In this document: piece by piece, positions 1 through 8,694 of the stretch
Layout: every line of letters starts with the position of its first letter
How positions within the stretch are numbered: the stretch's first letter is position 1
From: Corynebacterium sp.
GTDB lineage: Bacteria > Actinomycetota > Actinomycetes > Mycobacteriales > Mycobacteriaceae
Assembly: GCF_022712195.1 (NCBI RefSeq)
Contig: NZ_JALAGY010000004.1
Span: 1-44,889, forward strand
Direction of reading: 5' to 3'
DNA length: 44,889 nt
Notes under the pieces: generated by a model
Told to the model about the DNA's origin: nothing
The model's database searches: none
The model's input: only the letters and a program-made list of their open reading frames with translations
Translations under genes and position numbers: made by a program

Positions 1-46
1 CATCCGCATTGTCCTGCTGTTGAGCAGCCCCGTGGGGGACTGTCCG
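1..46 (-). terminator. possible end of the tRNA Gly-Cys-Val transcript
   Basis: The stretch just downstream of tRNA-Val on the minus strand holds two short dyads. One has CCCC/GGGG arms around positions 29-38, and the other is GCTG/CAGC around 16-28. No T-run follows, so this is at best a weak factor-independent terminator or a processing structure. The window edge cuts off any further context. Confidence 0.25.
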
Positions 47-118
47 TGCGCGATACTGGGATCGAACCAGTGACCTCTTCCGTGTCAGGGAAGCGCTCTC
101 CCGCTGAGCTAAACGCGC
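47..118 (-). tRNA. tRNA-Val (anticodon GAC)
   Basis: The minus strand folds into a full 72-nt cloverleaf. It has a GCGCGTT acceptor strand, a D arm with AGCTCAGCGGGAGAGC, anticodon loop CTGACAC closed by CTTCC/GGAAG, and a TTCGATC T loop. The anticodon GAC reads the GUC and GUU valine codons. The acceptor stem appears to contain one T-T mismatch at pair 6-67. CCA is not encoded. It is the last of three co-oriented tRNA genes (Gly, Cys, Val) that probably share one transcript. Confidence 0.93.
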
Positions 119-126
119 GTGGTGCG

Positions 127-198
127 AGGTGGAAACGGGAATCGAACCCGTGTACACGGTTTTGCAGACCGTTGCCTAAGCCACTCAGCCATTCCACC
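127..198 (-). tRNA. tRNA-Cys (anticodon GCA)
   Basis: The minus strand gives a 72-nt cloverleaf. Acceptor strands GGTGGAA and TTCCACC pair perfectly. The anticodon loop CTGCAAA carries GCA, and the T loop is TTCGATT. The tRNA reads the UGC and UGU codons. It lies 8 bp from tRNA-Val and about 70 bp from tRNA-Gly in the same orientation, consistent with co-transcription and processing. Confidence 0.95.
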
Positions 199-267
199 GT
201 GGCGTCTCCGCCTCGTGCAGGTCCCGACCCTACCGGTTGGGACCCGGAAGGAGAAAACGAGGACCAG

Positions 268-340
268 AGCGGATGACGAGACTCGAACTCGCGACCCTAA
301 CCTTGGCAAGGTTATGCGCTACCAACTGCGCTACATCCGC
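268..340 (-). tRNA. tRNA-Gly (anticodon GCC)
   Basis: The minus strand forms a 73-nt cloverleaf. Acceptor strands GCGGATG/CATCCGC pair, the anticodon loop TTGCCAA carries GCC, and the T loop is TTCGAGT. It decodes the GGC and GGU glycine codons, the main glycine codons in this GC-rich genome. It is the first gene of the Gly-Cys-Val unit, with a plausible promoter directly upstream. Confidence 0.95.
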
Positions 341-370
341 AAGCACCGTGTAGTACCGGTGCGACCCAGA

Positions 371-399
371 ACTCTATAGGTTTCGGTCTCCGCGCACAA
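371..399 (-). promoter_or_regulatory. predicted promoter of the tRNA Gly-Cys-Val unit
   Basis: On the minus strand a TTGTGC -35-like hexamer (394-399) and a TAGAGT -10-like hexamer (371-376) are 17 bp apart. They end about 30 bp upstream of the tRNA-Gly 5' end. TAGAGT fits the actinobacterial TANNNT consensus. This was called by eye and no start site is known. Confidence 0.45.
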
Positions 400-643
400 A
401 CACCCAGGTAGACGGGCAGAAGAGTGGATCGGGCCAGGTGCGGTGAACCCCACCGTTGTCATTCACCTGTCCGACAGTGCCGCCGTCGGGGTCGTCGTCA
501 GGTTCGAGGGGTCGGGGAGTCATGTCGTGGAGGGTGGGGAACTGAGTAGCGGGCCGGGGAAGTCGGGAGAGACCGGCGAGACGGCGACACCCCGTCCTTC
601 CGGTGCCGTCGGGCGCCCAGATTTCCCACTGTGACGTGCCAAG
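400..643. other. intergenic stretch between divergent tRNA transcripts
   Basis: These bases lie between the promoters of the minus-strand tRNA unit and the plus-strand tRNA-Val(CAC). Open frames exist on both strands, but none has a convincing ribosome binding site or a recognisable protein signature. I see no gene, repeat or strong structure here. Confidence 0.4.
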
Positions 644-674
644 TTGCGCACACCGGTGCGCGGGGTGATAGATT
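644..674 (+). promoter_or_regulatory. predicted promoter of tRNA-Val(CAC)
   Basis: A TTGCGC -35-like hexamer at 644-649 is followed by GATAGATT at 667-674, which offers a -10 box at 17-19 bp spacing. The tRNA 5' end lies 17 bp further on, a normal distance for a tRNA precursor with a short leader. Confidence 0.45.
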
Positions 675-691
675 ACCTCTCGTTCCACCGA

Positions 692-763
692 GGTCCCATA
701 GCTCAGTGGAAGAGCGTTCCGTTCACACCGGAAAGGTCGCTGGTTCGATCCCAGCTGGGACCA
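692..763 (+). tRNA. tRNA-Val (anticodon CAC)
   Basis: The plus strand forms a 72-nt cloverleaf. Acceptor strands GGTCCCA/TGGGACC pair perfectly. The anticodon stem TTCCG/CGGAA closes the loop TTCACAC with anticodon CAC, and the T loop is TTCGATC. It reads GUG, a frequent valine codon here, and complements the GAC isoacceptor on the other strand. CCA is not encoded. Confidence 0.95.
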
Positions 764-768
764 CATCC

Positions 769-813
769 ACGCCCCCGGCGTCGCCGTGCACCGCACAGTG
801 ACTCCGGGGGCGT
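769..813 (+). terminator. hairpin terminator after tRNA-Val(CAC)
   Basis: A perfect 10-bp inverted repeat, ACGCCCCCGG at 769-778 and CCGGGGGCGT at 804-813, encloses a 25-nt loop with its own short GTGC/GCAC dyad. It starts 6 bp after the tRNA. No T-tract follows, as is common for actinobacterial terminators. Confidence 0.55.
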
Positions 814-933
814 CGTGCATGCCCGGGGGTGGTGCCGTACAGCGGAGGGTGTTCCGGGCATTCGCCCGGTTAGGCTGGGGTTCTGCGCCCGCGGACACGT
901 CAGCCCGGGTGCCCGTCGAGTGAAAGGACCGCA

Positions 934-1578
934 ATGTTCCGCCTCCCTTCCCGTCGTCTGCTCCGACCGGCCTCCCCGCGAGGCGCAGGTGGACGCGGCC
1001 TCGTCCTCGCGCCGGCCGTGGCACTGGCCCTGGCAGGCGCCCCGGTGATCATCGGTGGGGGAGCCTCCCCCGGGCTGCCGGAGGCGGCGGCCCACGACGC
1101 GATGGTCGGGTCCACCCCGGAGCAGGACAGCACGGTCAGTGAGGCGCCGGACTCGATCGAGCTCGAGTTCTCCGGTATCCCGCGTGAGGAATTCAACACC
1201 GTGGCACTGTCACAGGACGGGGACGTGCTGGTCAGCGACGAGCCCGAGATCGACGGCCACATGCTGACCCTGGGCCTCCCCGACGACCTCGACATGCCGG
1301 ACGGCGAGTACACGGTCGGCTACCAGATCACCTCCTCCGACGGACACGCCACGCGCGGCAGCTACACCTTCACCCTGGACACCGGCGCGGGAGCCGCAGG
1401 CGGCTCCACCGGAGGTGCCGTGACCGGTGAGGCTCCGGCGGAAGGGGAGTCCGGCGACGGACAGGGGTTGCCGTCGTGGGCGACACCCGTCATGGCGATC
1501 GCCGGTGTGATCGTGGTCCTGGGTGCACTGGTGCTCGCGGTCGCCCGGTTCCGGAACCTGTCGTCCGACGATTCCTGA
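934..1578 (+). CDS. CopC-domain copper-binding protein, membrane anchored
   Basis: This 214-residue protein has an N-terminal signal sequence (hydrophobic about 22-42) ending in AAA-H. The mature protein would therefore begin near His54 with the AHDAMVGSTP start typical of CopC. An Ig-like beta domain runs to about residue 149 and includes SSDGH with Asp136 and His138; His54, Asp136 and His138 match the Cu(II) ligand pattern of the CopC family. A Gly/Ala/Ser linker leads to one C-terminal membrane segment (about 184-204), a layout common in actinobacteria. It probably binds copper outside the membrane. No CopD partner is adjacent, so its transport role is open. A GAAAGGA ribosome binding site precedes ATG 934, and a TAGGCT -10-like box sits at 871-876. 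Confidence 0.85.
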   Translation: MFRLPSRRLLRPASPRGAGGRGLVLAPAVALALAGAPVIIGGGASPGLPEAAAHDAMVGSTPEQDSTVSEAPDSIELEFSGIPREEFNTVALSQDGDVLVSDEPEIDGHMLTLGLPDDLDMPDGEYTVGYQITSSDGHATRGSYTFTLDTGAGAAGGSTGGAVTGEAPAEGESGDGQGLPSWATPVMAIAGVIVVLGALVLAVARFRNLSSDDS

Positions 1579-1598
1579 CGCCCCGTGCCCACCGGGTG

Positions 1599-1618
1599 GC
1601 CGCCGACGGTCCGGCGGC
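1599..1618 (+). terminator. hairpin terminator after the CopC gene
   Basis: GCCGCCG at 1599-1605 and CGGCGGC at 1612-1618 pair around a 6-nt loop, 21 bp past the stop codon. No T-run follows. A TAAGGT -10-like box for thrS begins almost immediately at 1622. Confidence 0.4.
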
Positions 1619-1696
1619 AGGTAAGGTAGTGCTCGACTTCTGACTGTCACCAGGTATGTGACCGTCATCATCTTCCGTGTAAGGAGCACACCACCC

Positions 1697-3775
1697 GTGA
1701 GTGAATCAGCACTGGACGCCGCACAGGAATCCGCCGCGCAGGCGCCTGTGACCTTCACCGTCCCCGCCGGGGAATCGGCAGGGGCCGCGATGCGTCCGTT
1801 GGGACTGCCCAACAAGGGCGTCGACGCGATCGTCTGCGTCAAGGACAGCGAGGGGTCCCTGAGGGACCTGGCGTACGTCCCGGAGACCGACACCCAGGTC
1901 ACTGCTGTCGCCGCGAACACCGAGGACGGCCGTGCCGTGATCCGGCACTCCTGCGCCCACGTCCTCGCGCAGGCCGTCCAGAAGGAGTTCCCCGGCACCC
2001 GGCTCGGCATCGGGCCGGCGATCGAGAACGGCTTCTACTACGACTTCCAGGTCGACGAACCGTTCACGCCGGAGGACCTCAAGACCCTCGAGAAGCGCAT
2101 GAAGAAGATCATCAAGTCCGGCCAGCGCTTCGAACGGCGTGTCTACGGGTCGGCGGAGGCCGCGGCCGACGAACTTGCCGCGGAACCCTTCAAGCTCGAG
2201 CTGATCCAGGACAAGGGCAATGTCGACCCGGACTCGGACGAGGCGACTGAGGTCGGCTCCGGCGAACTCACCGCATACGACAACGTCAACCCGCGTACCA
2301 GCGAGGTCGAGTGGTCGGACCTGTGCCGTGGCCCGCACATCCCCACCACCCGGTACATCCCGGCCTTCGCGCTCACCCGTTCCTCGGCCGCCTACTGGCG
2401 TGGTGACCAGTCCCGCGAGGACCTGCAGCGCATCTACGGAACGGCCTGGGAGTCGAAGGAGGCGCTGGAGGAGTACCAGCACATGCTCGCGGAGGCGGAG
2501 AAGCGAGACCACCGCCGTCTGGGTCAGGAGCTTGACCTGTTCAGTTTCCCGGACGACCTCGGTTCCGGTCTGCCCGTCTTCCACCCGGACGGCGGCATCA
2601 TCCGCCTGGAGATGGAGGAGCACTCGCGCCGTCGCCACATCGAGGCCGGCTACTCCTTCGTCAACACCCCCCACATCACCAAGGACGACCTCTACGAGCG
2701 GTCCGGCCACCTGGGCTTCTACAAGGACGCGATGTTCCCCCCGATGCAGGCCGACGGGGAATGGGACGAGGACGGCAACTGCACCAAGCAGCCGCAGGAC
2801 TACTACCTCAAGCCCATGAACTGCCCGATGCACAACCTGGTCTTCGATTCCCGGGGACGCTCCTACCGTGAACTGCCGCTGCGCCTGTTCGAGTTCGGCA
2901 CGGTGTACCGCTACGAGAAGTCCGGTGTGATCCAGGGGCTGACCCGTGCCCGTGGCTTCACCCAGGACGACGCCCACATCTACTGCACGGAGGACCAGCT
3001 CGAGGACGAGCTGACCTCGGTGCTGGAGTTCGTGATCTCCCTGCTGCGCGACTACGGTCTGGACGACTTCTACCTGGAGCTCTCCACCCGCGACCCGAAG
3101 AAGTCGGTGGGGTCCGACGAGATCTGGGAACGGTCCACCGAGACCCTGCGCCGGGTGGCCACCCGTTCAGGTCTGGAGCTGGTCCCGGACCCGGAGGGCG
3201 CGGCGTTCTACGGCCCCAAGATCTCCGTCCAGGCGCGGGACGCCATCGGCCGGACCTGGCAGATGTCCACCGTGCAGCTGGACTTCAACATGCCCGAGCG
3301 CTTCAACCTGGAGTACACCGCGTCGGACGGCACGAAGAAGCAGCCGATCATGGTCCACCGGGCCCTCTTCGGGTCGATCGAGCGGTTCTTCGGCGTGCTG
3401 CTGGAGCACTACGCGGGCGCATTCCCGGCCTGGCTCGCCCCTCACCAGGTCACCGGCATCCCCGTGGCCGACGAGTTCGTGGGCTACCTGGAGGACATCG
3501 TCGCCGAACTGCGTGGCCAGGGTGTGCGCGCAGCTGTAGACACCTCCGACGACCGTATGCAGAAGAAGATCCGCAACCACACCACCGGCAAGGTCCCGTT
3601 CATGCTGCTCGCCGGCGGACGCGACGTCGAGGCAGGTGCGGTCAGTTTCCGGTTCCTCGACGGCAGTCAGGTCAACGGCGTGCCCCGGGCGGACGCGGTC
3701 CGCATCATCACCGACTGGGTCCGCGCACGTCGTAACGAGCAGCCGAGTGGAGAGAACATTGGCGACCTCAGCTGA
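1697..3775 (+). CDS. thrS: threonine-tRNA ligase
   Basis: This 692-residue class II synthetase charges tRNA-Thr. It has an N-terminal TGS domain (about 15-75) and an editing domain with the HSCAH zinc/editing motif (His84, His88). The catalytic core shows class II signatures such as MNCPMHN and RARGFTQDD, and [15 protein letters not shown]-terminal anticodon-binding domain follows. The GTG at 1697 is preferred because AAGGAG sits 10 bp upstream at 1681-1686; an in-frame ATG 13 codons earlier lacks such a site. The next gene starts inside the 3' end, so thrS heads an operon with the HIT gene and the PIM lipid genes, as in M. tuberculosis. Confidence 0.96.
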   Translation: MSESALDAAQESAAQAPVTFTVPAGESAGAAMRPLGLPNKGVDAIVCVKDSEGSLRDLAYVPETDTQVTAVAANTEDGRAVIRHSCAHVLAQAVQKEFPGTRLGIGPAIENGFYYDFQVDEPFTPEDLKTLEKRMKKIIKSGQRFERRVYGSAEAAADELAAEPFKLELIQDKGNVDPDSDEATEVGSGELTAYDNVNPRTSEVEWSDLCRGPHIPTTRYIPAFALTRSSAAYWRGDQSREDLQRIYGTAWESKEALEEYQHMLAEAEKRDHRRLGQELDLFSFPDDLGSGLPVFHPDGGIIRLEMEEHSRRRHIEAGYSFVNTPHITKDDLYERSGHLGFYKDAMFPPMQADGEWDEDGNCTKQPQDYYLKPMNCPMHNLVFDSRGRSYRELPLRLFEFGTVYRYEKSGVIQGLTRARGFTQDDAHIYCTEDQLEDELTSVLEFVISLLRDYGLDDFYLELSTRDPKKSVGSDEIWERSTETLRRVATRSGLELVPDPEGAAFYGPKISVQARDAIGRTWQMSTVQLDFNMPERFNLEYTASDGTKKQPIMVHRALFGSIERFFGVLLEHYAGAFPAWLAPHQVTGIPVADEFVGYLEDIVAELRGQGVRAAVDTSDDRMQKKIRNHTTGKVPFMLLAGGRDVEAGAVSFRFLDGSQVNGVPRADAVRIITDWVRARRNEQPSGENIGDLS

Positions 3776-4307
3776 CGTCTCCCCGGACGGTCTCGCCCGC
3801 CTGTGGGCGCCGTACCGTTCGGCCTACCTCGGCGAGCAGGGGGCGGACGGTGCGTCCGGCGGCGACGGCGGCACCGACCCCGACGACCCGTTCATCGACC
3901 TGCCGTCGAAGTCCGACGAGGACGCGCTGATCGTCGCGCGCGGGGAAGAGGTCTTCTGCATACTGAACCTCTACCCGTACAACCCCGGGCACATGATGGT
4001 GCTGCCGTACCGGAAGGTGGCGTCGTACGAGGACCTCACCGACTCCGAGACCCGGGAACTCGCTGAGTTCACGAAGAAGGCCATCCGCGTTCTTCGGGCG
4101 GTCTCCGGGCCGGACGCGCTGAACGTGGGGATGAACCTCGGACGCGCCTCCGGGGGCTCCGTGCCCGGCCACCTGCACCAGCACATCGTGCCTCGGTGGC
4201 AGGGGGACACCAGTTTCATGACCGTCCTGTCCGGGTCCAAGGTTCTGATCCAGCTTCTGGGTGAGACCAGGGAACTGCTCGCCACGGCGTGGCAACAGCT
4301 CGACTGA
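3759..4307 (+). CDS. HIT-family Ap4A phosphorylase-like protein
   Basis: The product is about 182 residues with the histidine triad [11 protein letters not shown] (His138, 140, 142). The middle histidine is the nucleotidyl acceptor in this family. The position between thrS and pgsA matches the mycobacterial Rv2613c gene, characterised as a diadenosine tetraphosphate phosphorylase; that function is inferred here by order and motif. Ap4A is a by-product of aminoacyl-tRNA synthetases, so pairing with thrS makes sense. The start is a judgement: TTG 3759 follows GGAGAG at 3749-3754 and overlaps thrS by 17 bp. A GTG at 3747 is an alternative. Confidence 0.85.
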   Translation: MATSADVSPDGLARLWAPYRSAYLGEQGADGASGGDGGTDPDDPFIDLPSKSDEDALIVARGEEVFCILNLYPYNPGHMMVLPYRKVASYEDLTDSETRELAEFTKKAIRVLRAVSGPDALNVGMNLGRASGGSVPGHLHQHIVPRWQGDTSFMTVLSGSKVLIQLLGETRELLATAWQQLD

Positions 4308-4369
4308 CGGCGAACTGAGAGAATATCGGCGACAATGAAGCCTGAAAGCACGGCAAGGAGACCTGAGAC

Positions 4370-5071
4370 ATGTTGAGCGTTCGTGGACGCCGGCCGGCGG
4401 CGGTGGTCATCGAACCGATCGCCCGACGGTTGGTCAACTGGGGTGTCACCCCCAATACCGTGACGGTCACCTCGACGACGGTCGCCGTGGTCCTGGCCGT
4501 CACCCTGATCCCCACCGGCCACCATTTCCTCGCCGGGGTCCTTCTGGGGATCACCGTCGCCACCGACATGATCGACGGGACGATGGCCAGGATGCTCGGC
4601 GGAGGCACCCGGTTCGGGGCCACCCTCGACGCCACCTGTGACCGCATCACCGACGGAGTGCTCTTCGGCGCCATCGCCTGGTGGATGGCGTTCCAGCACT
4701 CCCACGAGCCCTACAAGGGGCTGTTCGCCGCCGCGCTGGTGATCATGATCGCCAGCCAGGTGACCTCCTACGTCAAGGCGCGTGCCGAGGCCTCCCGGAT
4801 CAAGGTCGACGGTGGTCTGATCGAACGCCCGGAGCGGCTGATCATCGGTCTGGTCTCCCTGGGTGTCTCCGGGCTCGGTGTGCCCTACATCCTGGGTGCC
4901 GGGCTGATCATCCTCGCCGTCGGCTCGGTGTACACCGTCTTCGAGCGGCTGGTGATCGTCTCCCGGTCTGACGCCGCCTCGGAACGCATCGCCCCGCCCA
5001 CCGGTGCCAGGAGCTTCGACGGTGGCGACACCGTAGAGTCCACGGAAGCGGAAGGCAGGGCCCATGAGTGA
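4370..5071 (+). CDS. pgsA: phosphatidylinositol phosphate synthase
   Basis: This 233-residue integral membrane enzyme of the CDP-alcohol phosphatidyltransferase family has the complete signature DG-x2-AR-x8-G-x3-D-x3-D at residues 69-91 (Asp69, Gly70, Ala73, Arg74, Gly83, Asp87, Asp91). In Mycobacteriales the enzyme at this place joins CDP-diacylglycerol with inositol phosphate, giving the lipid from which PIMs, LM and LAM are built. Several hydrophobic segments fit the usual six-helix fold. AAGGAGACC lies just upstream of ATG 4370. The gene overlaps patA by 8 bp, which suggests coupled translation. Confidence 0.92.
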   Translation: MLSVRGRRPAAVVIEPIARRLVNWGVTPNTVTVTSTTVAVVLAVTLIPTGHHFLAGVLLGITVATDMIDGTMARMLGGGTRFGATLDATCDRITDGVLFGAIAWWMAFQHSHEPYKGLFAAALVIMIASQVTSYVKARAEASRIKVDGGLIERPERLIIGLVSLGVSGLGVPYILGAGLIILAVGSVYTVFERLVIVSRSDAASERIAPPTGARSFDGGDTVESTEAEGRAHE

Positions 5072-6050
5072 CTCCGGCACCCTCACCGAGCGGCTGAGCG
5101 CCCTGGGCTACCGGCTCGGGTGGGCGGCGACCCGCCGGCTGCCCGCCGGTGCCGCCGACCGGTTGTTCACCTGGCTGGCGGACCGGGTCTCCGGCGGCGG
5201 GCGTGGCCCCGAACAGCTGCGGGCCAACCTCGGGCGTGTCGTCGGTGACGCGAACGTCACCAGGGAGCTGGTCCGCGACTCCATGCGGTCGTACATGCGG
5301 TACTGGCGTGAGGCCTTCCAGCTGCCCGGCATGGCCGGGCCAGAGCTTGCGGCGAAGGTCGACGCCGGATTCGACGAGGCCGACGTCCGGCGGCTCGACC
5401 GGGCGATCGCCCGGGGCAGGGGCGTCGTGCTGAGCCTTCCGCACTCCGGTAACTGGGACATGGCGGGGGTGTGGCTCGTCGACCACGCCGGACAGTTCAC
5501 CACGGTCGCGGAACGGCTGAAGCCGGAGAGCCTCTTCGAGGCTTTCGTGGAGTACCGGGAGTCGCTCGGTTTCGAGGTACTGCCGCTCTCCGGTGGTGAG
5601 GCCCCGCCGTTCGCGCGTCTGCGTGAGGTCCTCGAGGCCGGTGGGGTCGTCTGCCTGCTGGGCGAACGCGACCTGTCCGGGCGCGGCGTCGAGGTCTCGT
5701 TCTTCGGTGAGCGCACCTCCATGCCCGCCGGCGCGGCACGCCTGGCGCAGGAGACGGGGGCGACGCTGATGGTCTACCACTCCTCCTTCGACGGGGACGG
5801 CTGGCGGTCCAGCTTCAGTGAGGAACTCGACACCACGGCGCCTCTGGAGGACATCGTCCAGCAGCAGGCCGACATCTACGCCCGCAACATCGCCGCCGCC
5901 CCGGTGGACTGGCACATGCTGCAGCCGCTGTGGTTCTCCGACCTGTCGGAGTCGCGCCGTCGGCGTCTCGGGCTGGACACCGACGCTGAACCGCGTGAGG
6001 AGCCCGCCGGGCGGCCCGGTGGACAGGGGCGGGGGAAGAGTTCCTCATGA
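5064..6050 (+). CDS. patA: phosphatidylinositol mannoside acyltransferase
   Basis: This 328-residue protein belongs to the LpxL/HtrB-like lysophospholipid acyltransferase family. The catalytic HX4D motif is seen as HSGNWD (His127, Asp132). In mycobacteria and C. glutamicum the enzyme in this position transfers a fatty acid to the first mannose of PIM on the inner side of the membrane. The ATG lies inside the end of pgsA, and the end overlaps pimA through ATGA. The last 25 residues are hydrophilic and rich in Gly, Arg and Pro. Identity rests on the motif plus the pgsA-patA-pimA order. Confidence 0.92.
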   Translation: MSDSGTLTERLSALGYRLGWAATRRLPAGAADRLFTWLADRVSGGGRGPEQLRANLGRVVGDANVTRELVRDSMRSYMRYWREAFQLPGMAGPELAAKVDAGFDEADVRRLDRAIARGRGVVLSLPHSGNWDMAGVWLVDHAGQFTTVAERLKPESLFEAFVEYRESLGFEVLPLSGGEAPPFARLREVLEAGGVVCLLGERDLSGRGVEVSFFGERTSMPAGAARLAQETGATLMVYHSSFDGDGWRSSFSEELDTTAPLEDIVQQQADIYARNIAAAPVDWHMLQPLWFSDLSESRRRRLGLDTDAEPREEPAGRPGGQGRGKSSS

Positions 6051-7210
6051 AGATCGGCATGGTCTGCCCGTACTCCTTCGACGAGCCCGGTGGCGTCCAG
6101 ATCCACGCCGTCGACCTGTGCACCGAGCTCATCCGCCGCGGTCACGAGGTCAGCCTCATCGGACCCGGTGGCAGCGACGCCGACGTCCCGGAGTTCGTGG
6201 AGCTCGGTGGAGGGGCGATCCCCATTCCCTACAACGGGTCCGTGGCGCGCCTGGCCTTCGGCCCGTCGACCTGGCGCCATCTCGGGGACTGGATCGACCG
6301 TCATGACTTCGACGTGGTGCACATCCACGAGCCGAACTCCCCGAGTTACTCGATGATCACCCTGGCGAAGGCCGACGGGCCCATCGTGGCGACGTACCAC
6401 GCGTCGGCGAGCGAGTCGCTGATCCTGCGGATCTTCCTGCCTGTGCTCCGACCGTTCCTGGAACGGATCCAGGGCGGCATCGCCGTGTCCGAGGAGGCGC
6501 GGAGGTGGCAGGTGGAGATGCTCTCGGGCGACCCCGTTCTCATCCCGAACGGCGTGGACACAGGCGCCTACCGTGGGGCGGAACCGATGCCGGAGCTCGA
6601 CCCGTCCCGGCCCCGGGTGATGTTCCTCGGCCGGTTCACCGAGTCGCGCAAGGGGCTCCCCCTGCTGCTGCGGGCACTGCCGGCGATCGTCAGGGACGTG
6701 CCGGACGTCGAGGTCGTGGTGGTCGGTGGCGGCGACATCGCCGAGCTGACCCAGATGCTGCGCAAGAGCGGGGTGAGCTACGTCGAGGGGGTGGGGGATC
6801 CAGGCGCCCAGAGGGCGACCGTCCGCATCCTCGGCCGGCTCAGCGAGGCGGACAAGGCTGCGGCCCTGGCCGCGTCCGACGTCTACGTGGCGCCGAACAC
6901 CGGGGGAGAGAGCTTCGGCATCGTCCTGGTGGAGGCGATGGCCGCCGGCGCGGCGGTCGTCGCCAGTGACATCCCCGCCTTCGCCGCCGTCACCGACCAC
7001 GGGTACGCGGGCCGGCTGTTCGCCAACGGTTCACGCAGGGCCCTGGCGAGGGCGGTCACCGACATCCTCACCGACGACGCCGGCCGGGAGCTCCTCGTGG
7101 GGCGCGGCCACGAACGCAGCAGGGACTTCGACTGGGACCGGGTGACCACCCAGGTCGAACGGGTCTACGACACCGTGGTCACCGAGGGGCGGAAGGTGAG
7201 GCGGTCATGA
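6047..7210 (+). CDS. pimA: phosphatidylinositol alpha-mannosyltransferase
   Basis: This 387-residue GT4 glycosyltransferase has the GT-B fold. The N-terminal domain begins with CPYSFDEPGGVQIH, the glycine-rich acceptor loop. The C-terminal domain has GRFTESRKGL and the retaining-enzyme EX7E motif (Glu288 and Glu296 in GESFGIVLVEAMAAG). In this family it moves mannose from GDP-mannose to the inositol ring, the first committed step of PIM synthesis on the cytosolic membrane face. The start overlaps the patA stop by 4 bp, and the next gene overlaps its own stop by 4 bp. Confidence 0.94.
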   Translation: MKIGMVCPYSFDEPGGVQIHAVDLCTELIRRGHEVSLIGPGGSDADVPEFVELGGGAIPIPYNGSVARLAFGPSTWRHLGDWIDRHDFDVVHIHEPNSPSYSMITLAKADGPIVATYHASASESLILRIFLPVLRPFLERIQGGIAVSEEARRWQVEMLSGDPVLIPNGVDTGAYRGAEPMPELDPSRPRVMFLGRFTESRKGLPLLLRALPAIVRDVPDVEVVVVGGGDIAELTQMLRKSGVSYVEGVGDPGAQRATVRILGRLSEADKAAALAASDVYVAPNTGGESFGIVLVEAMAAGAAVVASDIPAFAAVTDHGYAGRLFANGSRRALARAVTDILTDDAGRELLVGRGHERSRDFDWDRVTTQVERVYDTVVTEGRKVRRS

Positions 7211-7683
7211 TCCCCCTGTGGGCACTGGTCCTGGTCATCGTGGTGGCGCTGGCCGCGCTTCTCGGGCTGTGGCTGTCACTGACGGCCTCCAGGCTCAACC
7301 GGCTGCACATCCGCACCGACGCGGCGCGACTCAGCCTGGAGGGGGCCCTGCAGGCGCGGTCGGCCGTGGTGTCCGCGATCCACCCCGAGCTGGTGCGGGC
7401 GGCCGGACGGACCACGGCCGTGGCCCTGAGGGCCTCGGACATGGACGCCCGTTCGGACGCGGAGAACGTGCTCCTGCGGCAGCTCAGCGACGAGGACCTC
7501 ACCAACCCGGCCTTCGTCGAGGCGTCGGTGAAGGTGGACATCGCCGCGAGGTTCTACAACGACGCCGTCGGGGACACCCGTGACCTGCGTAAGCGCCCGG
7601 TCGTCCGGGCCTTCAGGCTGGCCGGGTCGGCGCCGTTGCCGTCGTACTACGAGGCGATGTCGGTGGGCGACGGATCCGTCTGA
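7207..7683 (+). CDS. small membrane-anchored protein of the PIM operon
   Basis: The product is 158 residues. An N-terminal membrane helix (about 5-27) is followed by a hydrophilic, mostly helical domain beginning LNRLHIRTDAARLSLEGAL. The layout resembles LemA-type proteins, but I do not recognise the family with certainty. It overlaps pimA by 4 bp, so it is certainly in the operon. The M. tuberculosis gene at this place (Rv2609c) is annotated as a membrane protein with a Nudix-type motif; no Nudix box is visible here. A role near the membrane in PIM metabolism is inference from position only. Confidence 0.75.
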   Translation: MIPLWALVLVIVVALAALLGLWLSLTASRLNRLHIRTDAARLSLEGALQARSAVVSAIHPELVRAAGRTTAVALRASDMDARSDAENVLLRQLSDEDLTNPAFVEASVKVDIAARFYNDAVGDTRDLRKRPVVRAFRLAGSAPLPSYYEAMSVGDGSV

Positions 7684-7727
7684 ACCGGACCCGCGACCCT
7701 GTGGACAGCATGGTCTGTCTCGCGCGG

Positions 7728-7733
7728 TAGAAT
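7728..7733 (+). promoter_or_regulatory. predicted -10 box of the pdxS operon
   Basis: TAGAAT at 7728-7733 matches TANNNT well and lies 49 bp before ATG 7783. It is flanked by a direct repeat GCGCGGT (7722-7728 and 7734-7740). No good -35 hexamer is seen, which leaves room for an activator. PdxR activates pdxST in C. glutamicum, but no pdxR gene is in this window. Confidence 0.45.
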
Positions 7734-7782
7734 GCGCGGTGATCACCATTAGGCTACCGAGATCACTCGAGAATCAGAGGTC

Positions 7783-8694
7783 ATGATGACGCAGAACAGT
7801 GCCGACACCGTCGGTGCCAGGGGAACCGGTCGCGTGAAGCGCGGCCTCGCCGACATGCTCAAGGGGGGAGTGATCATGGACGTGGTCACTCCGGAGCAGG
7901 CGAAGATCGCCGAGGACGCCGGCGCCACCGCCGTGATGGCCCTGGAGCGCGTGCCTGCCGACATCCGCGCCGAGGGTGGCGTGTCCCGCATGTCCGACCC
8001 CGACATGATCGAGGGCATCATCGAGGCCGTGACCATCCCGGTCATGGCGAAGGCCCGTATCGGCCACTTCGTCGAGGCGCAGGTCCTGGAGAGCCTGGGC
8101 GTGGACTTCATCGACGAGTCCGAGGTGCTGACCCCGGCGGACTACACCAACCACATCGACAAGTTCGACTTCACCGTCCCCTTCGTCTGCGGTGCGACGA
8201 ACCTGGGTGAGGCCCTGCGCCGCATCAACGAGGGTGCCGCGATGATCCGCTCGAAGGGTGAGGCCGGCACCGGTGACGTGTCGAACGCCGTGACCCACAT
8301 GCGCACCATCCGTGCCGAGATCAACCGGCTGACCTCCATGGCCCCTGATGAGCTGTACGTGGCGGCCAAGGAACTGCAGGCCCCCTACGAGCTGGTCCGC
8401 GAGGTCGCCGAGAACGGCAAGCTTCCGGTGGTGCTGTTCACCGCCGGTGGCATCGCCACCCCGGCGGACGCCGCGATGATGATGCAGCTCGGCGCCGAGG
8501 GTGTCTTCGTCGGTTCCGGGATCTTCAAGTCCGGTGACCCGGAGAAGCGTGCCCGCGCGATCGTGCAGGCGACCCTGAACTACGAGGACGCGGCCACTGT
8601 GGCCTCGGTGTCCCGTGGCCTCGGCGAGGCCATGGTGGGGCTCAACGTCGACGAGATCCCGGAGCCGCACCGTCTGGCAGAGCGGGGCTGGTAG
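7783..8694 (+). CDS. pdxS: pyridoxal 5'-phosphate synthase, lyase subunit
   Basis: This 303-residue TIM-barrel enzyme makes pyridoxal phosphate from ribose 5-phosphate, glyceraldehyde 3-phosphate and ammonia. The start [19 protein letters not shown] is typical. Lys90 in MAKARIGHF corresponds to the lysine that binds ribose 5-phosphate, and Lys158 in [11 protein letters not shown] to the second catalytic lysine. Ammonia comes from PdxT, encoded two genes downstream. AGAGG precedes the tandem ATGATG, so the start could be 7783 or 7786. The gene abuts tesB without a gap. Confidence 0.96.
   Translation: MMTQNSADTVGARGTGRVKRGLADMLKGGVIMDVVTPEQAKIAEDAGATAVMALERVPADIRAEGGVSRMSDPDMIEGIIEAVTIPVMAKARIGHFVEAQVLESLGVDFIDESEVLTPADYTNHIDKFDFTVPFVCGATNLGEALRRINEGAAMIRSKGEAGTGDVSNAVTHMRTIRAEINRLTSMAPDELYVAAKELQAPYELVREVAENGKLPVVLFTAGGIATPADAAMMMQLGAEGVFVGSGIFKSGDPEKRARAIVQATLNYEDAATVASVSRGLGEAMVGLNVDEIPEPHRLAERGW

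Noticed and set aside
374..1024. Minus-strand open frame across tRNA-Val(CAC) and the intergenic region
   Set aside because: It reads through a tRNA gene, a terminator hairpin and the CopC signal region, with no family signature.
1646..1662. GlxR (CRP-type) site from GTCAC/GTGAC arms upstream of thrS
   Set aside because: The GlxR consensus has GTGA followed by TCAC; here the arms are in the opposite order.
1619..1696. T-box riboswitch before thrS
   Set aside because: The leader is too short for the stem I specifier loop and antiterminator, and the T-box core sequence is absent. The same holds for hisS, aspS and alaS.
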